A stretch of 64,000 nt of DNA, taken from Spirochaetota bacterium (GTDB lineage: Bacteria; Spirochaetota; UBA4802; UBA5550). The notes under the pieces were generated by a model. It was given only the letters and a program-made list of their open reading frames with translations. It did no database searches and was not told the DNA's origin. Numbering within the stretch: the first letter of the stretch is position 1; each line of letters starts with the position of its first letter. Positions 41,628 through 50,914 of this stretch are shown here, one piece after another. Both the position numbers and the translations under genes were made by a program. The DNA is taken from positions 124,001 to 188,000 of the forward strand of contig JAGNKX010000002.1 of assembly GCA_017999915.1 (NCBI GenBank). Direction: 5' to 3'.

Positions 41628-43058
41628 ATGGCCCTTTCAATCCACAATACCCTCACCGGCACCGTCGACGAAGTGATTCCCGGCGGCATCCGGAAGGAAA
41701 ACATCGGCGACTATCCCCCGATAACCATATACTCCTGCGGACCCACGGTGTACAGCTATTCGCACATCGGGAACTTCCGCACCTTCATCTTCAACGACCT
41801 GCTGCGGCGGTACCTGAAATTCAGCGGCTTCCGGATAAACCACGCCATGAACATAACCGACGTCGAAGACAAGATCATCGCCGGGGCGAACAGCGAGGGG
41901 ATCACCCTTGCGGAATATACTGGCCGCTACACCGCCATATTCCTGGAGGACCTTAAGTCGCTCAACATCGAACCGGTGGAGCACATGCCGAGGGCCACCG
42001 AATCGATCGATGCCATGATCGACATCATCGAGAACCTCAGGAAAAAGGGATTCGTGTACGAAAAGGACGGCTCCCTCTATTTCAGCATCGCGAAGTTCCA
42101 TAAGTACGGGAGGCTCTCCCGCCTCGACACCCGCGAGATACGGACGGGCCTCCGCTACGATACGGACGAATACACCAAGGACGATGTGCGCGACTTCGCC
42201 CTCTGGAAGGCCCCGAAGGAAAATGAGATTTCCTGGGAAACGCCCTTCGGCAAGGGCCGGCCCGGCTGGCACATCGAATGCTCGGCCATGATTCGGAAGA
42301 TATTCGGCTCCACCATAGATATCCACACCGGCGGCGTCGACCTCGTGTTCCCGCACCATGAAAACGAGATCGCCCAGAGCGAGGCCGCCTACGACGAGAA
42401 GTTCGTGCGGCACTGGATCCACGCGGAGCACCTCCTCGTGAACGGCACCAAGATGTCGAAATCGCTGGGGAACTACTTCACCCTGCGGGACCTTTTGGGA
42501 AAGGGCTATTCTCCGCGGTCGATCCGCTATCTCCTGGTGTCGGCCCATTACCGCAAGCAGTTCAACTTTACCATCGAGGGGATCGGCCAGGCGGACCAGG
42601 CCCTGGAGCGGATCGACAACATGGTCGTCCGCCTGAAGGACATACGCGGGGAGGGAGAGAAAAATCCCGATACGGAAAAACTCGCCGGTGGGATGATCGC
42701 GAAATTCACCGAGGCCATGGACGACGACCTGAACATTTCCCGCGGCCTCGGAATTTTCTTCGAATTCATTCACTCCGTCAATACCATGATCAACGATGAG
42801 CGCCTTACGAAAGCCGATGTCGATATCATCATGGAAACGCTGAAAAGAATCGACTCAGTCCTGGGCGTCATCTTTTTCAGCGGCCAGGCCCAGGCTGACA
42901 TCAACGAACCATGGATCGAATCGATGATAACCGAGCGCATCCAGGCCAAAAAGGACAAGAACTTCAAGCGCGCCGACGAGATCCGCGCCATCCTCACCGA
43001 CAAGGGGATCGTCCTCGAAGACACCAAGGAAGGCACACGGTGGAAGATAAAGGGCTGA
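41628..43058 (+). CDS. cysS: Cysteine-tRNA ligase
   Basis: A complete 476-residue class I synthetase. It shows the zinc cysteine in IYSCGPTVYSYSHIGN with the HIGN nucleotide motif, WHIECSAM and HHENEIAQ zinc ligands, and the KMSKSLGNYF loop. The anticodon-binding helices follow and the C-terminus (ILTDKGIVLEDTKEGTRWKI) is typical. The end overlaps the rlmB start by 19 bases, a common cysS-rlmB arrangement. Confidence 0.96.
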   Translation: MALSIHNTLTGTVDEVIPGGIRKENIGDYPPITIYSCGPTVYSYSHIGNFRTFIFNDLLRRYLKFSGFRINHAMNITDVEDKIIAGANSEGITLAEYTGRYTAIFLEDLKSLNIEPVEHMPRATESIDAMIDIIENLRKKGFVYEKDGSLYFSIAKFHKYGRLSRLDTREIRTGLRYDTDEYTKDDVRDFALWKAPKENEISWETPFGKGRPGWHIECSAMIRKIFGSTIDIHTGGVDLVFPHHENEIAQSEAAYDEKFVRHWIHAEHLLVNGTKMSKSLGNYFTLRDLLGKGYSPRSIRYLLVSAHYRKQFNFTIEGIGQADQALERIDNMVVRLKDIRGEGEKNPDTEKLAGGMIAKFTEAMDDDLNISRGLGIFFEFIHSVNTMINDERLTKADVDIIMETLKRIDSVLGVIFFSGQAQADINEPWIESMITERIQAKKDKNFKRADEIRAILTDKGIVLEDTKEGTRWKIKG

Positions 43059-43780
43059 TTTTCGGCCGAAATCCCGTCCTTGAATATCTCCGCGCCATGG
43101 GCCCGGAGACCCGCGCCGAGCTCTACGTGGCCCAAACAGCCCACGGCAAGATCATAGACGAGATCGTGGCGACCGCCCAGGCGAGAAAAATAAGGGTCAG
43201 CAGGATGGAAAAGGATTTTTTCGGGAGCCTGGGGCCTTCGTCCCGCCACCAGGGCGTGGCCCTCAAGCTTCCGACCCCGGTGGCTGAAGCTGACAGGGCG
43301 GGCATTGACGGCCTTTTTACCCGTACGGCCGTTAAGAAAGGGGTCCTGGTGCTCCTCGACCAGATCACCGATCCTCACAATACCGGCTCGATCATCCGCA
43401 CGGCCGAGGCTCTTGGCTGCGATGGCATCATCATGCCGAAGTCGCACTCCTCCGGGATCACGCCCGCGGTCGTCAAGTCTTCAGCCGGAGCCACGGCGCA
43501 TATCGAGATAGTACAGATCAGCAATGTCGCCTCCTTTCTCGAAGAAGCCAAGAGTCACGGATTCTGGATTATCGGCACGGCAGACGCGGGAAACCGCGAC
43601 CTGACGGAGCTCGGCACGGTCCGGCCCGCTGTGGTGATAATCGGCAGCGAGGACTCCGGCATGCGCCGCCTCACCGAGGAAAAATGCGACTACATCGTCC
43701 GCATCCCCCTGGCCGGACGCATATCCTCCCTCAACGCGTCGGTCGCCGCCGGCATCATACTGTTCCAGATAATGCATTAA
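43040..43780 (+). CDS. rlmB: 23S rRNA 2'-O-ribose methyltransferase, RlmB/TrmH family
   Basis: A SPOUT methyltransferase that methylates G2251 of 23S rRNA. From a GTG start at 43040 (within the end of cysS, after AAGGA) it is 246 residues: an L30e-like substrate-binding domain (LIFGRNPVLEYLRA) and the knotted catalytic domain with LLDQITDPHNTGSIIRTAEALG, VIIGSEDSGMRR and IPLAGRISSLNASVAAGIIL. No ATG gives a full-length protein, so the GTG start is favoured. The frame before 43040 is a shadow of cysS. Confidence 0.9.
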   Translation: MEDKGLIFGRNPVLEYLRAMGPETRAELYVAQTAHGKIIDEIVATAQARKIRVSRMEKDFFGSLGPSSRHQGVALKLPTPVAEADRAGIDGLFTRTAVKKGVLVLLDQITDPHNTGSIIRTAEALGCDGIIMPKSHSSGITPAVVKSSAGATAHIEIVQISNVASFLEEAKSHGFWIIGTADAGNRDLTELGTVRPAVVIIGSEDSGMRRLTEEKCDYIVRIPLAGRISSLNASVAAGIILFQIMH

Positions 43781-43801
43781 TGATATCCCTGCGGGGCTTT
43801 T

Positions 43802-43822
43802 TTAAGGGGCTTCGCCCCTTAA
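43802..43822 (+). terminator. Terminator hairpin after rlmB
   Basis: TTAAGGGGC and GCCCCTTAA pair around TTC, preceded by a T-run (43798-43804). It can stop the cysS-rlmB transcript. Confidence 0.65.
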
Positions 43823-43882
43823 CCCCTGTTGAATATACTGGACACGATTTCTGCATTAAAGGTTAACTACAACTTCGGTACC

Positions 43883-43984
43883 ATCAGGCCTCAGAAAAAA
43901 GAGCCGAAAGGCCGAGGACTGTCTGAGTCTTCCAAACCTATGTCCGAGTTCCGCAGGCCTGGAGGCTTTTTTCTGAGGCCTGAT
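43883..43984. repeat. Long inverted repeat forming a 100-base stem-loop
   Basis: The arms (43883-43903 and 43964-43984) pair over about 20 bases with a 2-base bulge. The central 60 bases hold AGGCCGAGG and CCGCAGGCCTGG, which can add short helices. It may be a large terminator, a leader structure of lepA or a small mobile repeat. Confidence 0.5.
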
Positions 43985-44089
43985 ACAATTTGATTTTGCT
44001 TGACATACACACAATCCTAAAAAAAATACTTGCCAATAATGAACATCTAAAACTATCTGCACATAAACATTAATGCGACCAAACGACCC

Positions 44090-45886
44090 ATGGACTTAAA
44101 CCAGATCAGAAACTTTTCCATAATCGCCCACATAGACCACGGCAAATCGACGCTGGCCGACCGCATCATCGAGAAGTGCCGGCTCATCGATCCGCGTAAC
44201 CATCGCGACCAGATCCTCGACACCATGGACCTGGAGCGGGAGCGCGGCATCACTATCAAGTCGAATGCCATCACCCTGAACTACACGGCCCGCGATGGAA
44301 AGAGCTACATCTTCAATCTCATCGACACCCCGGGCCACGTGGATTTCACCTACGAAGTGTCGCGGGCCCTGGCCGCCTGCGACGGCGTGCTCCTTGTCGT
44401 GGACGCCTCCCAGGGAGTCGAAGCGCAGACCATAGCGAATCTTTATCTCGCTCTCGACAATGATCTCGAGATACTGCCGGTCATAAACAAGATCGACATG
44501 CCCAGCGCCGATATCTCCCGCACCAAGGAGAGCATTGAAAAGAGCCTTGGCCTTGACGCCGAAACGGCGGTGCCCGTTTCGGCCAAGGACGGCACCGGCA
44601 TAGACGATCTCCTTGAAAAGATCGTGGAGTTCATCCCGCCGCCCAAGGGAGATCCAGACGCTCCCCTGCGCGCCCTGATCTTCGATTCGTTCTTCGACAA
44701 CTACCAGGGCGCCATCATGAAGGTCCGCATCATCGACGGAACGGTCCGCCGCGGCGATCCGATCATGTTCTTTTCAACGGGTAAAAAATACGAGGTAACC
44801 GAAGTGGGGATTTTCCGGCTCACCCTCGAGAAGAGGGAAAGTCTCGAACCGGGTGACGTCGGATACATCGTAGCCGGCATCAAATCAGTCATCGACACGA
44901 AAATCGGAGACACCGTGACCCGGTCCGACAGGCCGGCTGCGGCGCCGCTCAAGGGTTTCCGGGACGCCAAGCCGATGGTCTTCTCCGGCCTTTACCCGAT
45001 GTACAGCGACGATTACGAGAACCTGAAAGACGCCCTGTACAAGCTGCGCCTCAATGACGCTTCCCTGATATTCGAGCCGGACAACTCCTACGCCCTGGGC
45101 TTCGGGTTCCGCTGCGGCTACCTGGGCCTGCTTCACATGGAGATCGTGCAGGAGCGACTTGAACGCGAATTCGACCTGGCCCTGGTCACGACCGCGCCGA
45201 GCGTCGAGTACAAGATATACATGGCCAGCGGCGACCAGCTGACCATCGATAACCCGGTCAAGATGCCGGACCCGTCGCTCATCGAACGCATCGAGGAGCC
45301 CTTCGTGAACGCCACCATCATCACGCCGACCGATTACATCGGCAACATCATGGCCCTGGTTACCGATTGCCGCGGCATCCACAAGGACATGCAGTACATC
45401 GACAAGCAGCGGGTCCAGCTCCACTACGACTTGCCCCTGTCGGAAATAGTCTTCAATTTTTACGACAAGCTCAAATCCATATCCCGCGGCTACGCTTCCT
45501 TCGATTACGAGCTGAAGGATTTCCGTGAATCGAACATGGTAAAGGTCGACATCCTGGTCAACGCCGAGCCGGTGGACGCCCTCTCCTTCATCGTGCACGA
45601 GGTCAAGGCCCGTATCCGCGGCAAGGACATCATCACCAAGCTGAAGGACATCATTCCCCGGCAGCAGTTCAAGATACCGCTCCAGGCGGCCATCGGATCC
45701 TCCATCATCGCGCGGGAGAACATCTCCGCCGTGCGGAAGGACGTCACAGCCAAATGCTATGGCGGGGACATCACCCGGAAACGGAAGCTCCTTGAAAAGC
45801 AGAAAGAAGGCAAAAAGAGGATGAAGCAGATTGGATCGGTTGAAGTGCCCCAGGAGGCCTTCATGACGATTCTCAAGATTGATTAG
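44090..45886 (+). CDS. lepA: Elongation factor 4 (LepA)
   Basis: A translational GTPase that back-translocates or remodels ribosomes. The 598-residue protein has G1 [10 protein letters not shown]2 RERGITIK, G3 DTPGHVDF, G4 NKIDMPSA and G5 VSAKDGTG, then domain II, the EF-G-like domains and the LepA-specific C-terminal domain ([28 protein letters not shown] region). No frameshift is seen. The gene stands alone between an upstream stem-loop and downstream palindromes. Confidence 0.96.
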   Translation: MDLNQIRNFSIIAHIDHGKSTLADRIIEKCRLIDPRNHRDQILDTMDLERERGITIKSNAITLNYTARDGKSYIFNLIDTPGHVDFTYEVSRALAACDGVLLVVDASQGVEAQTIANLYLALDNDLEILPVINKIDMPSADISRTKESIEKSLGLDAETAVPVSAKDGTGIDDLLEKIVEFIPPPKGDPDAPLRALIFDSFFDNYQGAIMKVRIIDGTVRRGDPIMFFSTGKKYEVTEVGIFRLTLEKRESLEPGDVGYIVAGIKSVIDTKIGDTVTRSDRPAAAPLKGFRDAKPMVFSGLYPMYSDDYENLKDALYKLRLNDASLIFEPDNSYALGFGFRCGYLGLLHMEIVQERLEREFDLALVTTAPSVEYKIYMASGDQLTIDNPVKMPDPSLIERIEEPFVNATIITPTDYIGNIMALVTDCRGIHKDMQYIDKQRVQLHYDLPLSEIVFNFYDKLKSISRGYASFDYELKDFRESNMVKVDILVNAEPVDALSFIVHEVKARIRGKDIITKLKDIIPRQQFKIPLQAAIGSSIIARENISAVRKDVTAKCYGGDITRKRKLLEKQKEGKKRMKQIGSVEVPQEAFMTILKID

Positions 45887-45888
45887 GA

Positions 45889-46027
45889 CCGATAACTATC
45901 GGATCTTCGTCATGAAGTATCCGGTATTGACCGATAACTATCGGTCTATCTGTTCAAATTCAGCTGCTCTGGCACCTGTATTGACCGTCAACCAATCCCT
46001 GTACACGTGTTTACCGATAACTATCGG
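45889..46027. repeat. Three spaced copies of CCGATAACTATCGG
   Basis: Perfect 14-base copies lie at 45889-45902, 45931-45944 and 46014-46027. The first two are 42 bases apart and the last 83, close to multiples of the 21-base period of the array at 15757-15898. The third ends 13 bases before the HD-protein start codon, a typical operator or leader position. Confidence 0.8.
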
Positions 46028-46040
46028 TCAAATATAGCCA

Positions 46041-46697
46041 ATGAACCAACAGGAACTGCAAATAATCGAAGCCGCCACCGCATACGCGCAGAAACGGATG
46101 AGCCGACTCCACTCCAGCCACGGCTGGGACCACGTGGAGCGCGTGGTTCGCCTGGCTGAAAAGATTGCGGCAGCGGAGCAAGCCGCCGACATCTTCATTG
46201 TGAAGACCGCCGCGATCCTCCACGATATAGCGCGCCTGGACGAGGTGGACAGCACGGGAAAGAGCTGCCACGCCGAGCATGGCAGCAGGATGGCCCACGA
46301 ATTTCTTCTTTCCCTCGGCCTTGATCCGGCCCGGGCCGATCTCATCCGACAGTGCATCCTGTGCCATCGCTACCGCAATGACCATGTCCCCTCCAGCATC
46401 GAGGCCAAAATACTCTATGACGCCGACAAGCTCGATTCTATCGGCGCTGTAGGCATCGGCCGGGCCTTTCTCTTTTCGGGCGAAGTGGGGGCGCGGCTCC
46501 ATAACCCCGATATCGACATTAATCTCACCGAGGCCTACGGCAAGGAGGACACCGCCTTTCGCGAATACATGGTGAAGCTCAGGTTCATCCATGAGCGTAT
46601 GCTTACGGCCGAGGGTAAACGAATGGCTGAAGAACGTCATCAATTCATGGTAGCCTTTTTCGAACGACTCCAGAGCGAAGTAAAGAATCTGAACTGA
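46041..46697 (+). CDS. HD-domain phosphohydrolase
   Basis: 218 residues of the HD superfamily. Metal ligands are in SHGWDHVERVVRLA, ILHDIARLDEVD and the later CHRYRND and YDADKLDSIG motifs. Similar YedJ/YfbR-type proteins hydrolyse nucleotides or phosphate esters; the substrate is unknown. No clear ribosome site precedes ATG 46041, but the palindrome CCGATAACTATCGG ends 13 bases upstream and might regulate translation or transcription. Confidence 0.85.
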   Translation: MNQQELQIIEAATAYAQKRMSRLHSSHGWDHVERVVRLAEKIAAAEQAADIFIVKTAAILHDIARLDEVDSTGKSCHAEHGSRMAHEFLLSLGLDPARADLIRQCILCHRYRNDHVPSSIEAKILYDADKLDSIGAVGIGRAFLFSGEVGARLHNPDIDINLTEAYGKEDTAFREYMVKLRFIHERMLTAEGKRMAEERHQFMVAFFERLQSEVKNLN

Positions 46698-46716
46698 ACC
46701 GAGCCGGAACGATATA

Positions 46717-46757
46717 AAATACCCCGTCCCGATACATCGGGGCGGGGTATTTTTTTC
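46717..46757. terminator. Bidirectional terminator
   Basis: AAATACCCCG and CGGGGTATTT pair around a loop of about 16 bases that can itself pair (CCCGAT with ATCGGG). A T-run follows on the plus side and an A-run precedes it, and it lies between converging genes. Confidence 0.85.
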
Positions 46758-46775
46758 GCATAATGTTTTGCGCGA

Positions 46776-49337
46776 TCAGGCCCAGGTGACCTTCAATTCA
46801 GGATAGAATTTCCTCGCGCTTTCAGGGTGATGGGGCATCACCCGCACGGTGAAGCCGAATTGGCCGGACTGAAGGCAGAGCATCTGTCCCTGGAAAACGC
46901 ATGACCCCTTTTCCGTCCTGCCGTTTTCCCTCATGGGAAGCGCTACACCTTCAACGATCTCGCCATTCCTGTCAAGGGCGCCGAAATACAACTCCACCGT
47001 CACGTGTTCCGGCTTGATGTCACCCAGCTTAATCTCGGCGCGCACCGTTATCTGCGTGTTCACCTTGATCTCCTTTTCGTCGGAAATATCAACATGGGCA
47101 ACGCTGACCGCGTCCCACTTCTTCATAATGTCGGCCTTCCACGAGGAAAACTCGCGCGCAAGCTTATAGCTATCGCCATGGAAATTGACAAAATGCTGGT
47201 GTGCCGTTTTGTAGAATTTTTCAGTGTAATCCTTCACCATGCGGTTTGTATTGAAGATTGCGGTATTGCTTTTCATCGATTCCTTCATGCGCACGACCCA
47301 TTCTCGCGGGAGCCCGTCAAGGCCCCGGTTGTAAAAGGCCGGCTTCACTTCCTTGTCGATGATATTGTACAGGAACAGGCTTTCGACATCGTCCTGGTAG
47401 GAAAGGTCGTCATATTCCTCGCCGTTGCCGATGGCCCATCCGTTGGAGGTGTTGTAGGCCTCGTCCCACCATCCGTCAAGAACACTGATATTTATGCCGC
47501 CGTTTGGGACGACCTTCATGCCGCTGGTTCCGGACGCCTCCTTGGGCCTGATCGGGGTATTGAGCCACACGTCCACCCCCTGCACCAGGTACCTGGCGAT
47601 ATTCATGTCGTAATCCTCGATGAACACCATTTTCCGCCTGAACCGCTCATCGCTGCAGTAATGGATGATCTGCTTGATGAGCTCCTTGCCCATGTGGTCG
47701 CGGGGATGGGCCTTGCCGGCGAATATGATCTGCATCGGACGCTCCCGGTCATGGAGGAGCTGCGACAGCTTTTCAATGCTCCTGAGTATCAGGGTGCCCC
47801 GCTTGTATGTGGCGAACCGCCGGGCGAACCCTATGGTCAGGGTGTCCGGATCAAGGACCGAGTTGGCGATGTCAGCCTCCTTCGGCGATACCCCCCTGGC
47901 CAGGAGCTGGTCGCGAAGCTTCCGCCGCGCGAAGGAGACGAGGCGCTCGCGGAGCCTCTCCCTGCAGCGCCAGAGCTCCGAATCCGGAATGTGATCGACG
48001 TTCTGCCAGATGGTGTTGTCCGCGGGGTTATCGATCCACCGGGGTCCCAGGTACCTGTTCAGGAGCCGCATCATTTCATCGGACGTCCATGAAAGTGTCT
48101 GCACGCCGTTTGTGATATGATCGATGGGAACCTCGTGCACCGGCAGGGACGGCCATATCCGTTTCCACATGTTCCGGGAGACCTTTCCATGAAGCCTGGA
48201 CACGCCGTTGCATCCCGATGCCGTCTTCAGGGCCAGCACGGTCATACAGAATGACTCTTTCTTGTCCTCCGGCACCTCGCGGCCCAGGGCGAGAAACTGT
48301 TCACGCGAGAGCCCCATCGATTTGTAGAAATCCTCGAAATACGCCTCTATCATCTCGGGCGGGAACCGGTCGTTGCCGGCCGGGACCGGCGTATGGGTCG
48401 TGAACACGTTGCTTGCCGTCACGAACTCATGGGCCTCGTTATAGGAGAGGCGGTCCTCCTCCATGGCCGCCCTGATCCGCTCCAGCGCAAGAAAGGCCGC
48501 GTGCCCTTCGTTCATGTGATACACGGTAACGCGCTTCTTCATTGCCTTGAGGGCGCGCACGCCGCCTATGCCGAGGAGGATCTCCTGCTTGATCCTCTTC
48601 TCGTTGTCGCCGCCATACAGCTCGTCGGTGATGGAGCGGTCCTCAATTTCATTCCAGTCGATATTGGTGTCCAGGAGATAGATCATTATCTTTCCAACGG
48701 TCACGGCCCAGATCTGGGCGAACACGGCGCGGCCCTGCAGGTCGACCGAGATCATTAGCGGTTTCCCGCCGTCGTCCATTACCAGCCGCGCCGGCATGTT
48801 GTAGAAGTCAACCTCGGGAAAGCTCTCCTGCTGCCACCCGTCAAGATTCAGGTACTGGTGAAAGTAGCCAAGACGGTAAAACAGGCCCACGCCGAAGAGG
48901 GGCAGGCCCAGCTCGCTGGCCGACTTCAGGTGGTCACCGGCCAGGATGCCGAGGCCGCCCGAATACATCGGCAGGCTTTCATGGATGCCGAATTCCGCGG
49001 AGAAATAGGCAATGCCGGCTTCTTCGAAACCCTTCTGGTGCTCATCGTACCACGTCTTCCGCGTCATGTGCCATTCCAGCTCCTGCTGGACTTTCTCCAT
49101 GTGTGCCAAAAAGCTTTCCGATGACGCGGCCTCGTCAAGAAGGTTCTGGGATATCGATCCGAGCATCTTTACTGGATTGTGCGAAACGGCGCGCCACAGG
49201 TCCACGTCAAGGCGCCGGAAAAGCTCGATCGCCTCGAAATTCCATACCCACCACATATTATTGGCAATGGCGAGCAGCGGCTCCAGCTTAGGGGGTAGAT
49301 TCGGAACGACTTTGAATTTTTTTACTATTGCCATCAT
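46776..49337 (-). CDS. glgP: Alpha-glucan (glycogen) phosphorylase
   Basis: GT35 enzyme releasing glucose-1-phosphate from glycogen. The 853-residue protein belongs to the DUF3417-containing type: N-terminal WNFEAIELFRRLDVDLWR, then FSAEFGIHESLPMYSGGLGILAGDH, and the PLP-binding lysine in EASGTSGMKVVPNGGINISV. The C-terminal 100 residues form an extra beta domain (VTVELYFGALDRNGEIVEG). No other glycogen genes are nearby. It is transcribed after the histidine kinase with a 107-base gap and might be read through from it. Confidence 0.92.
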   Translation of the reverse strand: MMAIVKKFKVVPNLPPKLEPLLAIANNMWWVWNFEAIELFRRLDVDLWRAVSHNPVKMLGSISQNLLDEAASSESFLAHMEKVQQELEWHMTRKTWYDEHQKGFEEAGIAYFSAEFGIHESLPMYSGGLGILAGDHLKSASELGLPLFGVGLFYRLGYFHQYLNLDGWQQESFPEVDFYNMPARLVMDDGGKPLMISVDLQGRAVFAQIWAVTVGKIMIYLLDTNIDWNEIEDRSITDELYGGDNEKRIKQEILLGIGGVRALKAMKKRVTVYHMNEGHAAFLALERIRAAMEEDRLSYNEAHEFVTASNVFTTHTPVPAGNDRFPPEMIEAYFEDFYKSMGLSREQFLALGREVPEDKKESFCMTVLALKTASGCNGVSRLHGKVSRNMWKRIWPSLPVHEVPIDHITNGVQTLSWTSDEMMRLLNRYLGPRWIDNPADNTIWQNVDHIPDSELWRCRERLRERLVSFARRKLRDQLLARGVSPKEADIANSVLDPDTLTIGFARRFATYKRGTLILRSIEKLSQLLHDRERPMQIIFAGKAHPRDHMGKELIKQIIHYCSDERFRRKMVFIEDYDMNIARYLVQGVDVWLNTPIRPKEASGTSGMKVVPNGGINISVLDGWWDEAYNTSNGWAIGNGEEYDDLSYQDDVESLFLYNIIDKEVKPAFYNRGLDGLPREWVVRMKESMKSNTAIFNTNRMVKDYTEKFYKTAHQHFVNFHGDSYKLAREFSSWKADIMKKWDAVSVAHVDISDEKEIKVNTQITVRAEIKLGDIKPEHVTVELYFGALDRNGEIVEGVALPMRENGRTEKGSCVFQGQMLCLQSGQFGFTVRVMPHHPESARKFYPELKVTWA

Positions 49338-49444
49338 TACCTCGCGGTTCTTTCTGTCATGTGTTGTATGCTACCATGCCTGTGGAGCGGCGGCGCGCCG
49401 TCGTTTCATATTCACCATGCGATCCGACTGCGGCTCGACCCCAT

Positions 49445-50902
49445 TCAATGTGCCACGGGCAGATAGACAAAGAAGGTCGACCCCTTACCTTCGGCCGACT
49501 CCACGTCGATGTAGCCGTGATGACGCTTGATAATGGCGTAACTGGTGGCCAGTCCCAGGCCGCTCGCCATTTCCTTGGTCGTGTAGTAAGGGTCAAAAAT
49601 ATTGTGAAGCGACTCAGCCGGGATGCCCGGGCCCTCGTCGCTGACCGAGATCCGAACATAGTTACCCGGCTGCAGTGATATCTCGTGGTGGGACGCTTCC
49701 TTCTCGACCCTGGCGTTATCCGCATTGATCCGTATCATACCCGGTCGGGGCATCGACTCGATGGCGTTGTTGAGAATATAGGTAATGACCTGGCCGATCT
49801 GGAACTCATCCACCTCGACGCGCCACAGGCTTTCCTGTATTGCGAGCGTATGAGGGCCGCCATAATTGCGTAATACGGAATCAACGACCGTCGCGAGAGA
49901 CTCGCTGTAATCGATTACCTGCCGTTCGGGCTTTCCACCGCGGGCGAAGGTGCTGAGCCGGCGGGTAAGATCAACGGCCTTCATTGAAGCGATCTCGGCG
50001 TCGTTCAGGACCTCGATCAGGCTCCTGTTCTCCGGTTTCACTTCCATTTTGGCGAGGGAGATGTTACCCAGTATCGCGGTGAGCACATTGTTATAATCAT
50101 GGGCTATGCCGCCGGCGAGTATGCCGATGGCCTCCATCTTCCGCGCGCGCAGAAGCTCCATTTCAATCTTGTTCTTCTCGGTGATGTCCCTGATGATGCC
50201 CCGGAACCCCGATATCCTACCTTCGCCATTCTTGATAATCGCTATGGATCCTTCTATCTTCCTCTTCCTGCCGCTTTTCGTAATCGCCGTGAAATTTATG
50301 ATACGTGTCGGCTTTCCGGTTTTAAACACTTCATTATAGCGCTTGAAAACTTCCTCCGCATCTTCGCGGATAAAGCATTTGCTGTAATTCATGCCTATCA
50401 TCTCGCCATAATCATATTCCGTTATGCGGCACATGGCGTTATTGACCGCCAGAAAATTCCCTTCAACATCGCATTCGTAGTAACCGTCTTCGAGGGAGTC
50501 AATGATGGTATGCCACTTGTCGTCGTTATTTCCCATCATGAAATCCGTTACATCATTGGCGACGATGACCACTCGATTGTCGCCGTTATTCCCCTGTATG
50601 CCGGCGATACACGACAGATGTCTCTCCGCTGATGATTTTGTTTGTATGGTCACGGTCTTCCTGATAATGGCATTGGCATTCTTTGCCGCGGCAATAATTT
50701 CCATGAACGTATCGGCCAGATCGGCTGCCTTTGAGGGAACAATGCCGTCCGTTTCATTTTTATCGACCATCCGGAGGAATCCGCGATTAACAAACGCCAC
50801 GGCCCCATCCAATCCGCATACGCAAACGCCTATGCCGGCCTGCTCCAGGGCCATCTCAACCAACGACGCAAATCCGCCCCACTGTCCATCAGCACCCATC
50901 AT
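49445..50902 (-). CDS. PAS-domain sensor histidine kinase, soluble
   Basis: 485 residues without membrane segments. Two PAS domains (about 12-115 and 130-250, with YYECDVEGNFLAVNNAMCRITEY and a PAC end ISGFRGIIRDITE) precede a kinase core with phospho-His in GIAHDYNNVLTAILGN, N-box ITYILNNAIESM, and G-box DEGPGIP and GLGLATSYAII. No receiver domain is attached and no response regulator gene is adjacent. It is the last gene of the signalling operon that includes the SpoIIE phosphatase, 12 bases downstream of it. Confidence 0.9.
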   Translation of the reverse strand: MMGADGQWGGFASLVEMALEQAGIGVCVCGLDGAVAFVNRGFLRMVDKNETDGIVPSKAADLADTFMEIIAAAKNANAIIRKTVTIQTKSSAERHLSCIAGIQGNNGDNRVVIVANDVTDFMMGNNDDKWHTIIDSLEDGYYECDVEGNFLAVNNAMCRITEYDYGEMIGMNYSKCFIREDAEEVFKRYNEVFKTGKPTRIINFTAITKSGRKRKIEGSIAIIKNGEGRISGFRGIIRDITEKNKIEMELLRARKMEAIGILAGGIAHDYNNVLTAILGNISLAKMEVKPENRSLIEVLNDAEIASMKAVDLTRRLSTFARGGKPERQVIDYSESLATVVDSVLRNYGGPHTLAIQESLWRVEVDEFQIGQVITYILNNAIESMPRPGMIRINADNARVEKEASHHEISLQPGNYVRISVSDEGPGIPAESLHNIFDPYYTTKEMASGLGLATSYAIIKRHHGYIDVESAEGKGSTFFVYLPVAH

Positions 50903-50914
50903 TTGTACCTTCCG

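Larger units (their letters stand above)
43781..44089. other. Intergenic region with long inverted repeats
   Basis: Besides the rlmB terminator it contains a near-perfect inverted repeat of about 20 bases, ATCAGGCCTCAGAAAAAAG at 43883-43901 and its complement at 43964-43984, with a further small AGGCC-type pairing between them. No coding sequence is seen. The lepA promoter should lie in the last 100 bases. Confidence 0.6.
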
